A stretch of 51,079 nucleotides of DNA from Planctomycetota bacterium (GTDB lineage Bacteria; Planctomycetota; PUPC01; JACPCR01). Shown in pieces: positions 35,301 through 41,552 of this stretch. The position numbers and the translations under genes are program-made. The notes beneath the pieces were generated by a model. It did not search any database, was not told where the DNA came from, and was given only the letters and a program-made list of their open reading frames with translations. Position 1 is the stretch's first letter, and each line of letters begins with the position of its first letter. The stretch spans positions 1 through 51,079 of the forward strand of contig JAQBXN010000054.1 of assembly GCA_027625095.1 (NCBI GenBank), given 5' to 3'.

Positions 35301-35738
35301 AAAATTGCCGCTGATTCATACAAGAATGCAAAAGATCCAAAACGATATCTGGTCCTGCCCTTGCTGTCAGACAGTTACAAAGAAAGAGGAAAATCACTGA
35401 GGGCGGAACAGAAAACAGAAGACGCCATTGCACATTTTAAGGATGCTATAAGTGGCTGGGCCATCCTGAAGAATAGCTATAAAGCTGAGTCGCCAGAGTG
35501 GTGGATGCCTATGTATGAAATCGCTGAACTGTATTACCTGCAGGGTGACTATGACAATTGCCTGAAGCACATGTCAATTACAAACCAGATGTATCCGGGT
35601 ATGGGTGGGGAAGTACTAAAGAAAAAATTCATCTGGCTGGTGGAACAACTCATTAAGATCTTTACTAATGATAATGCCAAGCTGAATAAGGCGAAGGAAC
35701 TGCTAGAGAATTTGACAAAAATGGATGTACGCAAATAA
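32391..35738 (+). CDS. Secreted TPR protein with LysM-like domain
   Basis: 1115 residues. A signal peptide (about 1-30, hydrophobic GLLLFSIPFACLTSLSAQA) directs export. Most of the rest is helical and TPR-like: residues about 30-370, and a second array from about 440 to the end (LFAADTYFINQKYERAAYLYGVFL and MYEIAELYYLQGDYDNCLKHM are clear TPR units). Between them, about 385-420, is a LysM-like segment (ISKDYGVEPHDLMKLNN, then VKRGEVIIL), which binds peptidoglycan in other proteins. The start is not firmly fixed; Met9 is an alternative and no strong ribosome site is visible. It heads an operon with a second TPR protein, ExbB and two ExbD, so it may link an ExbBD motor to the cell wall. Its exact role is unknown. 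Confidence 0.78.
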   Translation: MKLSRNNKMTSGLLLFSIPFACLTSLSAQAVEVKVELLFADGLLGRGYLDLAERQMDSLIALKGITSKDRAAIHFAYAEFCDQMAEQVLRRGNLSKIEKLELKESYLRKSLENLDAGIKLDPNNERAAPAIFRIGRIQKERALTKKKNWETMEYELARITVDPKKNNLTEDEQKKLARKAEIEQAVPMEKVSAVKLLNTAVTFFESLATLRAKLHKELRDKIQASKDSQRQAAMDEEAKKVEVEMVLAQYEWYSIQIYLGEIEGPKTPKGKKAIEDAVKNLNGLSGKYSMWVIGKYALMLEGHGHSMLESYEAAFSKFKENTKEANNEAIDDVIKKTYYRWASSVNDSNPKSYPSNKYPAKDLMVIYLIEGLKIKITPEQAQEKIGLKEISKDYGVEPHDLMKLNNKDAYTVKRGEVIILYNGLFDRYKGIEEDEDIGKASTLLLAEAYVSLSKSLRGQNKPQKEWAGKALRGFNYAEKVAQGKDAWSYKASLLLADWDGLMKEIQYESPVQLYSQANSLFTSAGTEKDVVKRTTMYNGCIDRMQKVISIYESMGETKAFSTEKVVDAWFKIGASFYMSQRLPEAALSWNACARNFPTEANGEKAGSLSTSIMAKMYKDTPKAKKPTVSYFYEEILNDFIQLFPATPKAADSQFILGEIVRARESNLKAAEIYADVKPASKYYDKAKYLIGVCFLNEFYKLYRDSKADTPEAKTALDKADEALGRFIAWVDAEQTSRDVLGPRKQTQARAVFSQSNLFLFPVNENPDKVIELLTGFEGKYSEYLSQEDQASLYPQAIFSRLKAYVLKNDLTGANKELENLLAYPNSTDLGNAYKYVASVLMKEADLKDAPLVESRKKLEELRANSDAGADTLEKQIAAADREIGELRVKAADKYYEFLTKAKGKEPSVFLFAADTYFINQKYERAAYLYGVFLKSYANDPQFKDKILDIKFRAGECYFHQKEYALALAHLKIAADSYKNAKDPKRYLVLPLLSDSYKERGKSLRAEQKTEDAIAHFKDAISGWAILKNSYKAESPEWWMPMYEIAELYYLQGDYDNCLKHMSITNQMYPGMGGEVLKKKFIWLVEQLIKIFTNDNAKLNKAKELLENLTKMDVRK

Positions 35739-35754
35739 TTCCTGTAACAATCAT

Positions 35755-37272
35755 ATGTTTAACAAAGCTCTGACCATCGCCCTGTGCCTGTCGACACTTA
35801 ATCTATGGGCTCAGACGAAAACGGATACCATTATCAGGCGTGACGGGAACAGCCAGGACCGGATTACTATTAAATCCGATCACTATGACAAAGTGTCGTT
35901 TTCCATGCAGGGGCCGGATAACAAGTCTTTGGACTCCGAGTATCCTGCCGACACTGTCTTTGATATCCAATATGGAGATGCCCCCGTCGAATTTCAGGCT
36001 GCAAGAAACCTGATGGAGGCGGAACGGTATGACGTGGCCCTGCAGAAGCTCGTTGCTTCCGAAACCAAACCAGTATCCCGCTCGTGGTTCAAAATAGAGA
36101 TCGCCTTCAACAAAGCTGTGTGTAATCATAAGCTTGGTCGATATGACATGGCGATCCCGTTGTATGAGCAGGTCGCTAATTTGGACCCCAAAGCGCGCAT
36201 CACGCCCATTGCAATTTCACAGATGGGGGAGTGCTACCTCAAACAGGCGAAAGGAGCAGAGGCTTCCAAATCATTTCTCCGGCTAATTCAGAGTGATTAT
36301 TCCCCGATTTATAAACTCAAGGGGGCATTGGGAAAAGCCATATCGCGTCAATTCGATGGGGATGGACAGGGAGAAGCTCTCAAGGATTTTGAAAGTTTGC
36401 TATCCCAATTTCAAACAGAAGAACTTAGTGGAAAACTGAGTGATTCCCGGTACAGGGAGATCCTTTTGGAAAGCCGTCTCGGAAAGGGGCGTGCATTAGT
36501 AAGTCTGAAAAAGCAGACAGAGGCCGAGAGTTGGTATGAGGGAATTATTGGTTCGGCCAGGGAAGAGAAATATGGCGAAGCCGAAGTTTTCAATGCAAGA
36601 GGCGATGCTTTGCTGCTGACAGAGCAGTACCTCCGAGCCCTATGGGATTACCAGCGCGTAGCGACTGTTTATTTTTCTAACAGAGATCAGCATAAATATG
36701 CCATTAGAAAGTGTGTCGACGTTTTTCCTCTTGCTGGAGATGAGGCCAACGCCAAAAGATACGCCGCCCTGCTGGAAAACTCGTATGGCGAAAAAAAAAC
36801 GGTTCAGCAAATAGCCGAAGAGCCTGAAGAAGTTGAGCCCGTCCTTGAGACCCCAAAGGAACTAGTTGTCGCCTTAGGCGATGCACCTTTCTACGTTGAT
36901 CAGAAAGAAGCAGGGACTCTCACCAAGGGACAGTCTTATGGTTTCATCAAAATCAGTGCAAACTGGGTAAACATTATTGGCCCGGAGAATCAGAGTGGCT
37001 GGGTGCATAAGGACATGGTACAGATTGGGAAACCTGAAACCGAAAAGGAAGAAGAGCCAAAGAAGGAAGAGCCAGTTGTGAAAATGGTTACCGTCATCGT
37101 AGACGGAGCGCAGATCTATGACGGGAATCAGAAAGTATTTCATACGGCCAAAAAGGGCGACAAGTATCAGATAGTGGATGAATCCCAGAAGGCCGCTGGC
37201 TGGTATGGAATCCAGGTGATAGCCGATGGGAAAACTGTTAGTGGCTGGATCAATTTGCAACAGGTGCAGTAG
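35755..37272 (+). CDS. Secreted TPR protein with two SH3-like domains
   Basis: 505 residues from the ATG at 35755. This internal start is preferred because a clean signal peptide begins there (MFNKALTIALCLSTLNLWAQ); an upstream ATG at 35725 would overlap the previous gene by 14 bp and add ten polar residues. Residues about 80-340 are TPR-like (MEAERYDVALQKL, NHKLGRYDMAIPLYEQV). After an acidic linker come two bacterial SH3-like domains, about 365-425 (VNIIGPENQSGWVHKDMV) and about 440-503 (GWYGIQVIADGKTVSGWINL), which often bind cell-wall peptides. A Glu/Lys-Pro linker separates them. It lies 16 bp after the LysM-TPR gene and 111 bp before exbB, so it is part of the same envelope system. Confidence 0.78.
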   Translation: MFNKALTIALCLSTLNLWAQTKTDTIIRRDGNSQDRITIKSDHYDKVSFSMQGPDNKSLDSEYPADTVFDIQYGDAPVEFQAARNLMEAERYDVALQKLVASETKPVSRSWFKIEIAFNKAVCNHKLGRYDMAIPLYEQVANLDPKARITPIAISQMGECYLKQAKGAEASKSFLRLIQSDYSPIYKLKGALGKAISRQFDGDGQGEALKDFESLLSQFQTEELSGKLSDSRYREILLESRLGKGRALVSLKKQTEAESWYEGIIGSAREEKYGEAEVFNARGDALLLTEQYLRALWDYQRVATVYFSNRDQHKYAIRKCVDVFPLAGDEANAKRYAALLENSYGEKKTVQQIAEEPEEVEPVLETPKELVVALGDAPFYVDQKEAGTLTKGQSYGFIKISANWVNIIGPENQSGWVHKDMVQIGKPETEKEEEPKKEEPVVKMVTVIVDGAQIYDGNQKVFHTAKKGDKYQIVDESQKAAGWYGIQVIADGKTVSGWINLQQVQ

Positions 37273-37383
37273 CATATTTTCAGGCAATTGAAATCTGGCA
37301 CGTGTTCGTTAAACTTCGGCCCTTCCCTTTTTTACAAAACAGGTAGTGGGCATAAGATTCGCAGACTTTGAGGAGCATCTACG

Positions 37384-38298
37384 GTGAAATTCAAGTTAGC
37401 ATCCCTGTCGTTAGGATTGTTGTTGATTGGTGGATGGATTCCTTCAGCAGTGTTTGCAGAGGACGATGGCGGAGTTGCCGTCGATGGAGGTGCCGCTACT
37501 GATGGAGGTGCCGTCGATGGAGGTGCCGCTACTGATGGAGGTGCCGCTACTGATGGAGGTGCCGCTACTGATGGAGGTGCCGCTACTGATGGAGGTGCCG
37601 CTACTGATGGAGGTGCCGCTACTGATGGAGGCATTGCCGCGGCCCCCGCCCCCGCCGGTGGTGGGGGTGAGGTCGTTAAGGGTGGCATGACCCTCCTTGA
37701 TCTCCTTACCGCAGGTGGTGCGGTTGGATATCTGATTCTTGCTTTATCAGTAATCGGGCTTGGCCTTGTTTTTGAAAATTTCTTCTCCCTCCGACGTTCT
37801 CAACTTATGCCACCTGAGATCATTGAAGAATTGGAGAGGTATTTTCAGGAAGAGGCATATGAAGAAGCCCTCGAGATCTGTGATGCTGAGCAGAATCTGC
37901 TGACTAATATGATTGGAGCAGGTCTTTCCAAGATCGCAGGTGGTTACGGAGCTATCACTGCCGCGATGGATTCCGCTCTCGAGGAAGGGGCCACAGGACT
38001 GCACCAAAAGGTGAATTACCTTGGTCTTATCGGGAACATTGCACCTATGTTGGGATTGATCGGAACCGTCCAGGGTATGATCGCTGCCTTTGATACCATG
38101 AAAAGGCAGGCAGGTGCTCCCAAACCAGCTGAACTCGCGGGAGACATTTCACTGGCCCTTGTCACTACTCTCCTCGGGCTTTGTGTTGCCATTCCAATGC
38201 TCGCGTTCCACATGTTTTTGAAGAACAGGGTTGTGAAGATAGTTCTTGAGGCTGAAGCTGTTGCCTCTGAACTTATGGAACGATTCAAGGCAAGCTAA
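37384..38298 (+). CDS. exbB: MotA/TolQ/ExbB proton channel with repeat-rich N-terminus
   Basis: 304 residues from a GTG with GAGGAG about 8 nt upstream. A signal-peptide-like N-terminus (MKFKLASLSLGLLLIGGW) is followed by a periplasmic low-complexity tract of GGAATD hexads (about 29-84). Then comes a standard ExbB body: membrane helix near 115-137, the cytoplasmic segment, and two C-terminal helices containing the conserved LIGNIAPMLGLIGTVQGMIAAF and DISLALVTTLLGLCVAIP patterns. ExbB pentamers with ExbD convert proton flow into work on envelope partners. It is followed closely by two exbD genes but no tonB, tolA or pal, so the TPR proteins upstream are candidate partners. Confidence 0.92.
   Translation: MKFKLASLSLGLLLIGGWIPSAVFAEDDGGVAVDGGAATDGGAVDGGAATDGGAATDGGAATDGGAATDGGAATDGGAATDGGIAAAPAPAGGGGEVVKGGMTLLDLLTAGGAVGYLILALSVIGLGLVFENFFSLRRSQLMPPEIIEELERYFQEEAYEEALEICDAEQNLLTNMIGAGLSKIAGGYGAITAAMDSALEEGATGLHQKVNYLGLIGNIAPMLGLIGTVQGMIAAFDTMKRQAGAPKPAELAGDISLALVTTLLGLCVAIPMLAFHMFLKNRVVKIVLEAEAVASELMERFKAS
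37468..37632. repeat. 18-bp tandem repeat in the exbB N-terminus
   Basis: Units of GGAGGTGCCGCTACTGAT encode GGAATD; seven are present, six of them in one uninterrupted run, plus two variant units (GGVAVD and GGAVD). The uninterrupted units are essentially identical in DNA, which indicates recent expansion, and copy number is likely polymorphic. The frame is kept because units are multiples of three. Confidence 0.9.
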
Positions 38299-38309
38299 GG
38301 AGTTCCAGA

Positions 38310-38762
38310 ATGAAGAAGCGCAAGCTTCCAGAAGAAGCACAGGAAATTAATCTGACGCCGATGATCGACGTCACGTTCCAGCTCCTCATCTTTTTCATGG
38401 TCACCTCTGAGATGGCCAAGCTCGATAACATCAAAGAGCTCCAGCTCCCCAAGGCCGACAAGGCTACTCCCGATGAGAGTCCACCTCCGGATCGTCTGGT
38501 TATCAATGTTCTTCCCAGGCTAGAGGATAAAGACGGAGTTAAATTCATCGTTGGGGGAGATGAACGGGACTTGGATGCTCTCACCCAGCTCATCTATCGC
38601 GAGTCCAAACTTTCAAGGGGGAAGGATGATTTCTCCAGCCGCCCGGTGCTGATACGTGCAGACCGGAATGTTTCCTACAGACATATTCAACAATTGATGA
38701 ATTTGCTTATGAGAGAGAGGATCTGGAAGTTGTCATTCGGCGCGGCAAAGAAAGACCCATAG
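38310..38762 (+). CDS. exbD: ExbD/TolR family biopolymer transport protein (first copy)
   Basis: 150 residues. A short cytoplasmic N-terminus is followed by the diagnostic membrane segment with essential proton-carrying Asp D20 (INLTPMIDVTFQLLIFFMV), then a periplasmic domain that includes VLIRADRNVSYRHIQQLMNLL, typical of ExbD/TolR. AAGGAG precedes the ATG by 7 nt. It starts 11 bp after exbB and ends 8 bp before the second exbD, so translation is probably coupled. The second copy suggests a hetero-oligomeric ExbD pair. Confidence 0.92.
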   Translation: MKKRKLPEEAQEINLTPMIDVTFQLLIFFMVTSEMAKLDNIKELQLPKADKATPDESPPPDRLVINVLPRLEDKDGVKFIVGGDERDLDALTQLIYRESKLSRGKDDFSSRPVLIRADRNVSYRHIQQLMNLLMRERIWKLSFGAAKKDP

Positions 38763-38770
38763 GAGATCCC

Positions 38771-39247
38771 ATGGCCGATAAAGCAAGTCTTGGTGGGGCA
38801 AATGATAAACTGCCCGAAATGCAGATGACACCAATGATTGATGTCACCTTTCAACTGCTGATTTTCTTTATGGTAGGAATGCAGATCAAGATTCCTGAAG
38901 GGATTCTGAATTCCTACCTTCCCAAAGACCGCGGCGTGGGGATGCCTCAAGACCAGGACAATCCTGATATAACCCCTCCGGAAGTGAAAATTCGGCTCGA
39001 AAAGAACAAGGTTGCATCAACAGACGAGAATGTCGTGGTAGATATTTATTTTGAGCAGTACAGTTGCAAAGACATTCAAGACCTAGAGGACAAGCTGGTT
39101 CGACTAGGCCAGGAGCTCTCGAGCATACCCGTAGTTATTGATGGCGGCCCGGAGGTGCCTTTCAGTTACGTTTTAGGCACTTTGAATGCCTGCGTTAAGG
39201 CCAGATTTACGCAAATATCGTTTAAAGCTCCGCCTGAAGGGATTTGA
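38771..39247 (+). CDS. exbD: ExbD/TolR family biopolymer transport protein (second copy)
   Basis: 158 residues. Asp D24 in MTPMIDVTFQLLIFFMVGMQ is the membrane proton carrier. The periplasmic domain differs clearly from the first copy but keeps the VVIDGGPEVPFSYVLGTLNA region, equivalent to the usual I.D...V.Y..V segment. AGGAGA lies just upstream of the ATG. It is the last gene of the TPR-TPR-exbB-exbD-exbD operon, followed by a hairpin. Tandem divergent exbD copies are known in several PVC and delta-proteobacterial systems where the substrate is not TonB. Confidence 0.92.
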   Translation: MADKASLGGANDKLPEMQMTPMIDVTFQLLIFFMVGMQIKIPEGILNSYLPKDRGVGMPQDQDNPDITPPEVKIRLEKNKVASTDENVVVDIYFEQYSCKDIQDLEDKLVRLGQELSSIPVVIDGGPEVPFSYVLGTLNACVKARFTQISFKAPPEGI

Positions 39248-39260
39248 GCCTGATCTTTTT

Positions 39261-39290
39261 ACGGGGCTCTTTTGGGGGCCCCGTGCTTTG
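39261..39290 (+). terminator. Probable terminator after exbD
   Basis: ACGGGGC (39261-39267) pairs with GCCCCGT (39278-39284) around a loop that contains TCTTTT, followed by GCTTTG. The T-run is short, so it is a weak call, but it sits 13 bp after the operon's last stop codon. Confidence 0.55.
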
Positions 39291-39368
39291 GGGCAGGCAC
39301 CGAATTGTTGTCATAAATTTTAGGCTGATGCGACGGATTCCAGCCACAATTATTTACAGGAGGAGAAA

Positions 39369-39695
39369 ATGGCAAAAGGTGTATTAGAGTTAACTACTGA
39401 AAACTTTGACGATTCTGTTCTGAAAACAGACAAACCAGCAGTCGTAGATTTCTGGGCGCCTTGGTGTGGTCCGTGCCGTATGCTCGGCCCAACCATTGAA
39501 GAACTTGCTGGCGACTATGATGGCCGTGCCGTCATCGGCAAATTGAATGTGGATGACAGCCGTGATATTGCCGCGCGATACGGTATCTCTTCGATTCCGG
39601 CAGTCCTGGTTTTCAAGAAAGGCGAGGTGGTCGCAAACCTTGTAGGCGTCCAGGCCAAAAGCATTTACTCTTCCGCTATCGATGGGAATTTGTAA
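39369..39695 (+). CDS. trxA: Thioredoxin
   Basis: 108 residues, the standard size of TrxA. The active site WCGPC gives redox cysteines C33 and C36, cis-Pro P77 is in SSIPAVLVF, and buried Asp27 is in VVDFWAPW. It reduces protein disulfides in the cytoplasm with thioredoxin reductase. AGGAGG lies 5-6 nt before the ATG. It has its own terminator and no reductase neighbour, so it is monocistronic. No unusual features were seen. Confidence 0.97.
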   Translation: MAKGVLELTTENFDDSVLKTDKPAVVDFWAPWCGPCRMLGPTIEELAGDYDGRAVIGKLNVDDSRDIAARYGISSIPAVLVFKKGEVVANLVGVQAKSIYSSAIDGNL

Positions 39696-39714
39696 ACCAG
39701 ACCAACAACCATCT

Positions 39715-39744
39715 AAAGGACAGGCTACAGGCCTGTCCTTTTTT
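39715..39744 (+). terminator. Rho-independent terminator of trxA
   Basis: A perfect 11-bp stem, AAAGGACAGGC (39715-39725) / GCCTGTCCTTT (39731-39741), has a 5-nt loop and a run of six T at 39739-39744. It lies 19 bp after the trxA stop. Confidence 0.92.
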
Positions 39745-39861
39745 GATCCTGGGTGATGCCGGCGCTTCCCCCTGCCGCCGGGTTGTCTATCCAGTACCGT
39801 TGTTGTAATTTTGGCTTCGGGAAAGGCTGGAGCGTGGTCTCCCAAAGCTTATCCCATTTAT

Positions 39862-39879
39862 CCGGGCCTAACGGTCCGG
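39862..39879 (+). promoter_or_regulatory. Small hairpin in the leader of the binding-protein gene
   Basis: CCGGGCC / GGTCCGG (one G-U pair) around a TAAC loop lies about 32 nt before the ATG of the permuted binding protein. It lacks a T-run. It could be a leader structure, or chance in GC-rich DNA. Confidence 0.3.
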
Positions 39880-39910
39880 CAGGCACCTTCCTCTAACAAA
39901 GGGCATCATC

Positions 39911-41080
39911 ATGATCAGGAATACATCGGCAGCACTGTCGCTATTTTCGGTTTTGCTGTTTATTGGCTGCGGAGGGGAAAAGCCGCCTCAACCAGCTAAA
40001 AAGACCGGGCAGCCAGGGCCAGCCATAACAAAGAACTCTCCTGAGCCCTCAACGGATCAGGAAACGGACCTTCCTGAACAGACTGAGCCCCAAACTTCCA
40101 AGAAGATATTGAGCACAGTAGCGGGCGACTTTCCCGTGCGGAGAAAGAACCCGAAGACGGGTAAAGAGTGGGAGATTCTGGGCATTATGACCGATGGTCA
40201 TAACTTCGACAAGGCTAAGGCCAATGCCGAAGATACTCTGACCAACCATCCCGACTTGGTCGCCATGGTTGGCCTGTGGGCTTACAACCCACCCAAGATT
40301 CTTCAGGCTGTATCGGATGCCAACAAACTCGGAGAAATCAAAGTTATCGGTTTCGATGAAGACAGTGATACACTCCGGGCCATTGAAGACGGAACTTGCG
40401 AAGGGACGATCGTTCAGAATCCCTATGCCTTCGGCTTCAGATCGGTCGAATATCTGGCCGCTCTGGCCCGTGGGCAGGAAGTGAAAGTTCCGGCCAATCA
40501 GATCATGTTTATCCCAACCAGGGTGATCACCAAGGAAAACGTTGAAGCCTTCAAAGACGAAGTGCAGGCCATGCGCGATGGCAAGGGGCCGGAACTCGAG
40601 CATGGCGAGTACAATACCGAGAATAAGGCGAAGGTTGGTTTCCTGACCAACTCCATCGATCCGTTTTGGGAATTGGCTCAGCGCGGCTGCGAACGGGCCG
40701 CCCCGTTCTTCAATGCCGAAGTAAAGGTGTTGATGCCGCCCACGGGCCAGGTGGAAGAGCAGAAGCGTATGATGGAAGAGCAAATCACCCTCGGTACCCA
40801 AGGTCTCGCCATTAGCCCAATCGATCCGGCTAATCAGGCAGAGATGATTAACGCTACCTGCGCCAAGATGAAGGTGATCACGCAAGACTCAGATGCGCCG
40901 AACACCGACCGGCTTTTCTATCTCGGCACGGACAATTACTCCGCAGGCCGTCAGGCCGGCGAACTCACTACCAAGGTCTGCCCTGATGGTGGAAAGGTCA
41001 TGATCTTCGTCGGTAAGATGGAAGTGCTTAATGCGCAGGAGCGTAGTCAGGGCGTCATAGATGTCCTGCTCGGCCAGTAA
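39911..41080 (+). CDS. Sugar-binding lipoprotein with circularly permuted Peripla_BP_4 domain
   Basis: 389 residues. A lipoprotein signal (LLFIGC, lipid Cys C20) and a Pro/Thr/Glu linker (21-65) are normal for an ABC substrate-binding protein of the ribose-binding type. The domain order is not. Residues about 85-212 are what is normally the second half (ILGIMTDGHNFDKAKANAED, KVIGFDED, IVQNPYAFGF, then a VITKENVEAF end). Residues about 241-389 are what is normally the first half (KVGFLTNSIDPFW, ISPIDPANQ, VITQDSDAP, YLGTDNYSAGRQAG, VMIFVGK, NAQERSQGVIDVLLGQ). The old C- and N-termini are joined by a charged linker of about 28 residues, and the new ends fall in the loop after the QERSQGV helix. 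The stop is followed at once by a strong terminator, so the end is genuine. No permease or ATPase gene is adjacent. Confidence 0.85.
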   Translation: MIRNTSAALSLFSVLLFIGCGGEKPPQPAKKTGQPGPAITKNSPEPSTDQETDLPEQTEPQTSKKILSTVAGDFPVRRKNPKTGKEWEILGIMTDGHNFDKAKANAEDTLTNHPDLVAMVGLWAYNPPKILQAVSDANKLGEIKVIGFDEDSDTLRAIEDGTCEGTIVQNPYAFGFRSVEYLAALARGQEVKVPANQIMFIPTRVITKENVEAFKDEVQAMRDGKGPELEHGEYNTENKAKVGFLTNSIDPFWELAQRGCERAAPFFNAEVKVLMPPTGQVEEQKRMMEEQITLGTQGLAISPIDPANQAEMINATCAKMKVITQDSDAPNTDRLFYLGTDNYSAGRQAGELTTKVCPDGGKVMIFVGKMEVLNAQERSQGVIDVLLGQ

Positions 41081-41099
41081 TAAGCAATTCGAAAAGAAG

Positions 41100-41130
41100 A
41101 AGGCTGTCCGCGAACCGGACAGCCTTTTTT
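41100..41130 (+). terminator. Rho-independent terminator after the permuted binding protein
   Basis: A perfect 11-bp stem, AAGGCTGTCCG (41100-41110) / CGGACAGCCTT (41116-41126), has a CGAAC loop and a run of six T at 41125-41130. It lies 19 bp after the stop. Confidence 0.93.
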
Positions 41131-41421
41131 CATTGTGACGCCTGCCAGCCTTCCGTTCCTGGAAGGATAAGCCTGGCTGTCAGCCATCGCCCAGTCGTCG
41201 CTTTTGTGCGCCCCCCTGGTGCCATGAGCAAGAACAATCAATGAGTTCAATCACAGGAAAAAATACGGGAACGCGCAGACATCAAACCCGTATCGCGCCT
41301 TAATGCATGACACATGCGCTCATGTTGCGCGACATGAATGATGTTCCATCATTTGACCTTGCGTTCTGTGGATCGTTAAGGTGTTTATACAGATTGTGTT
41401 AGCGATTCTAAGAAAAATTCG

Positions 41422-41481
41422 TCGCCGACCAAAGTGTTCGAGGCACCCACTTTGCCATCATTAAGTTCAGGCGATTTTTTT
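41422..41481 (+). promoter_or_regulatory. Possible attenuator in the amt leader
   Basis: An inner stem, CAAAGTG (41430-41436) / CACTTTG (41448-41454), is enclosed by TCGCC (41422-41426) / GGCGA (41470-41474), after which a run of seven T follows (41475-41481). This is the layout of a leader terminator about 70 bp before the amt ATG. The outer stem is only 5 bp, so the call is tentative. I recognise no known riboswitch class. Confidence 0.32.
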
Positions 41482-41487
41482 CCATAA

Positions 41488-41518
41488 CATGCGCGCAAGT
41501 AAGGTGCTTGTGCGCATG
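41488..41518 (+). promoter_or_regulatory. 12-bp dyad before amt
   Basis: CATGCGCGCAAG (41488-41499) and CTTGTGCGCATG (41507-41518) pair fully apart from one G-U, with a 7-nt loop, ending 34 nt before the amt ATG. A related CATGCGC...GCGCGACATG motif occurs at about 41313-41336. It could be an operator dyad or an mRNA hairpin. Confidence 0.4.
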
Positions 41519-41552
41519 AATTCATTCCTTATCCATATCTCGAGGGGGTAAA

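Larger units (their letters stand above)
41131..41552. other. Long structured region upstream of amt
   Basis: About 420 bp without a supported gene. It holds a short palindrome, AATGATG TTC CATCATT (41337-41353), the nested terminator-like structure at 41422-41481 and the dyad at 41488-41518. No convincing sigma-54 (GG-N10-GC) or sigma-70 promoter was found, although ammonium transporters are often nitrogen-regulated. Confidence 0.45.

Noticed and set aside
37332..37688. Pro/Ala/Ser repeat protein on the minus strand
   Set aside because: It is the shadow of the exbB GGAATD tandem repeat; the plus-strand frame has a ribosome site and family domains.
41300..41552. Sigma-54 promoter for amt
   Set aside because: No GG-N10-GC pair with reasonable flanks was found; the best candidate (TGCGCT...TTGC near 41315) has wrong spacing and sequence.
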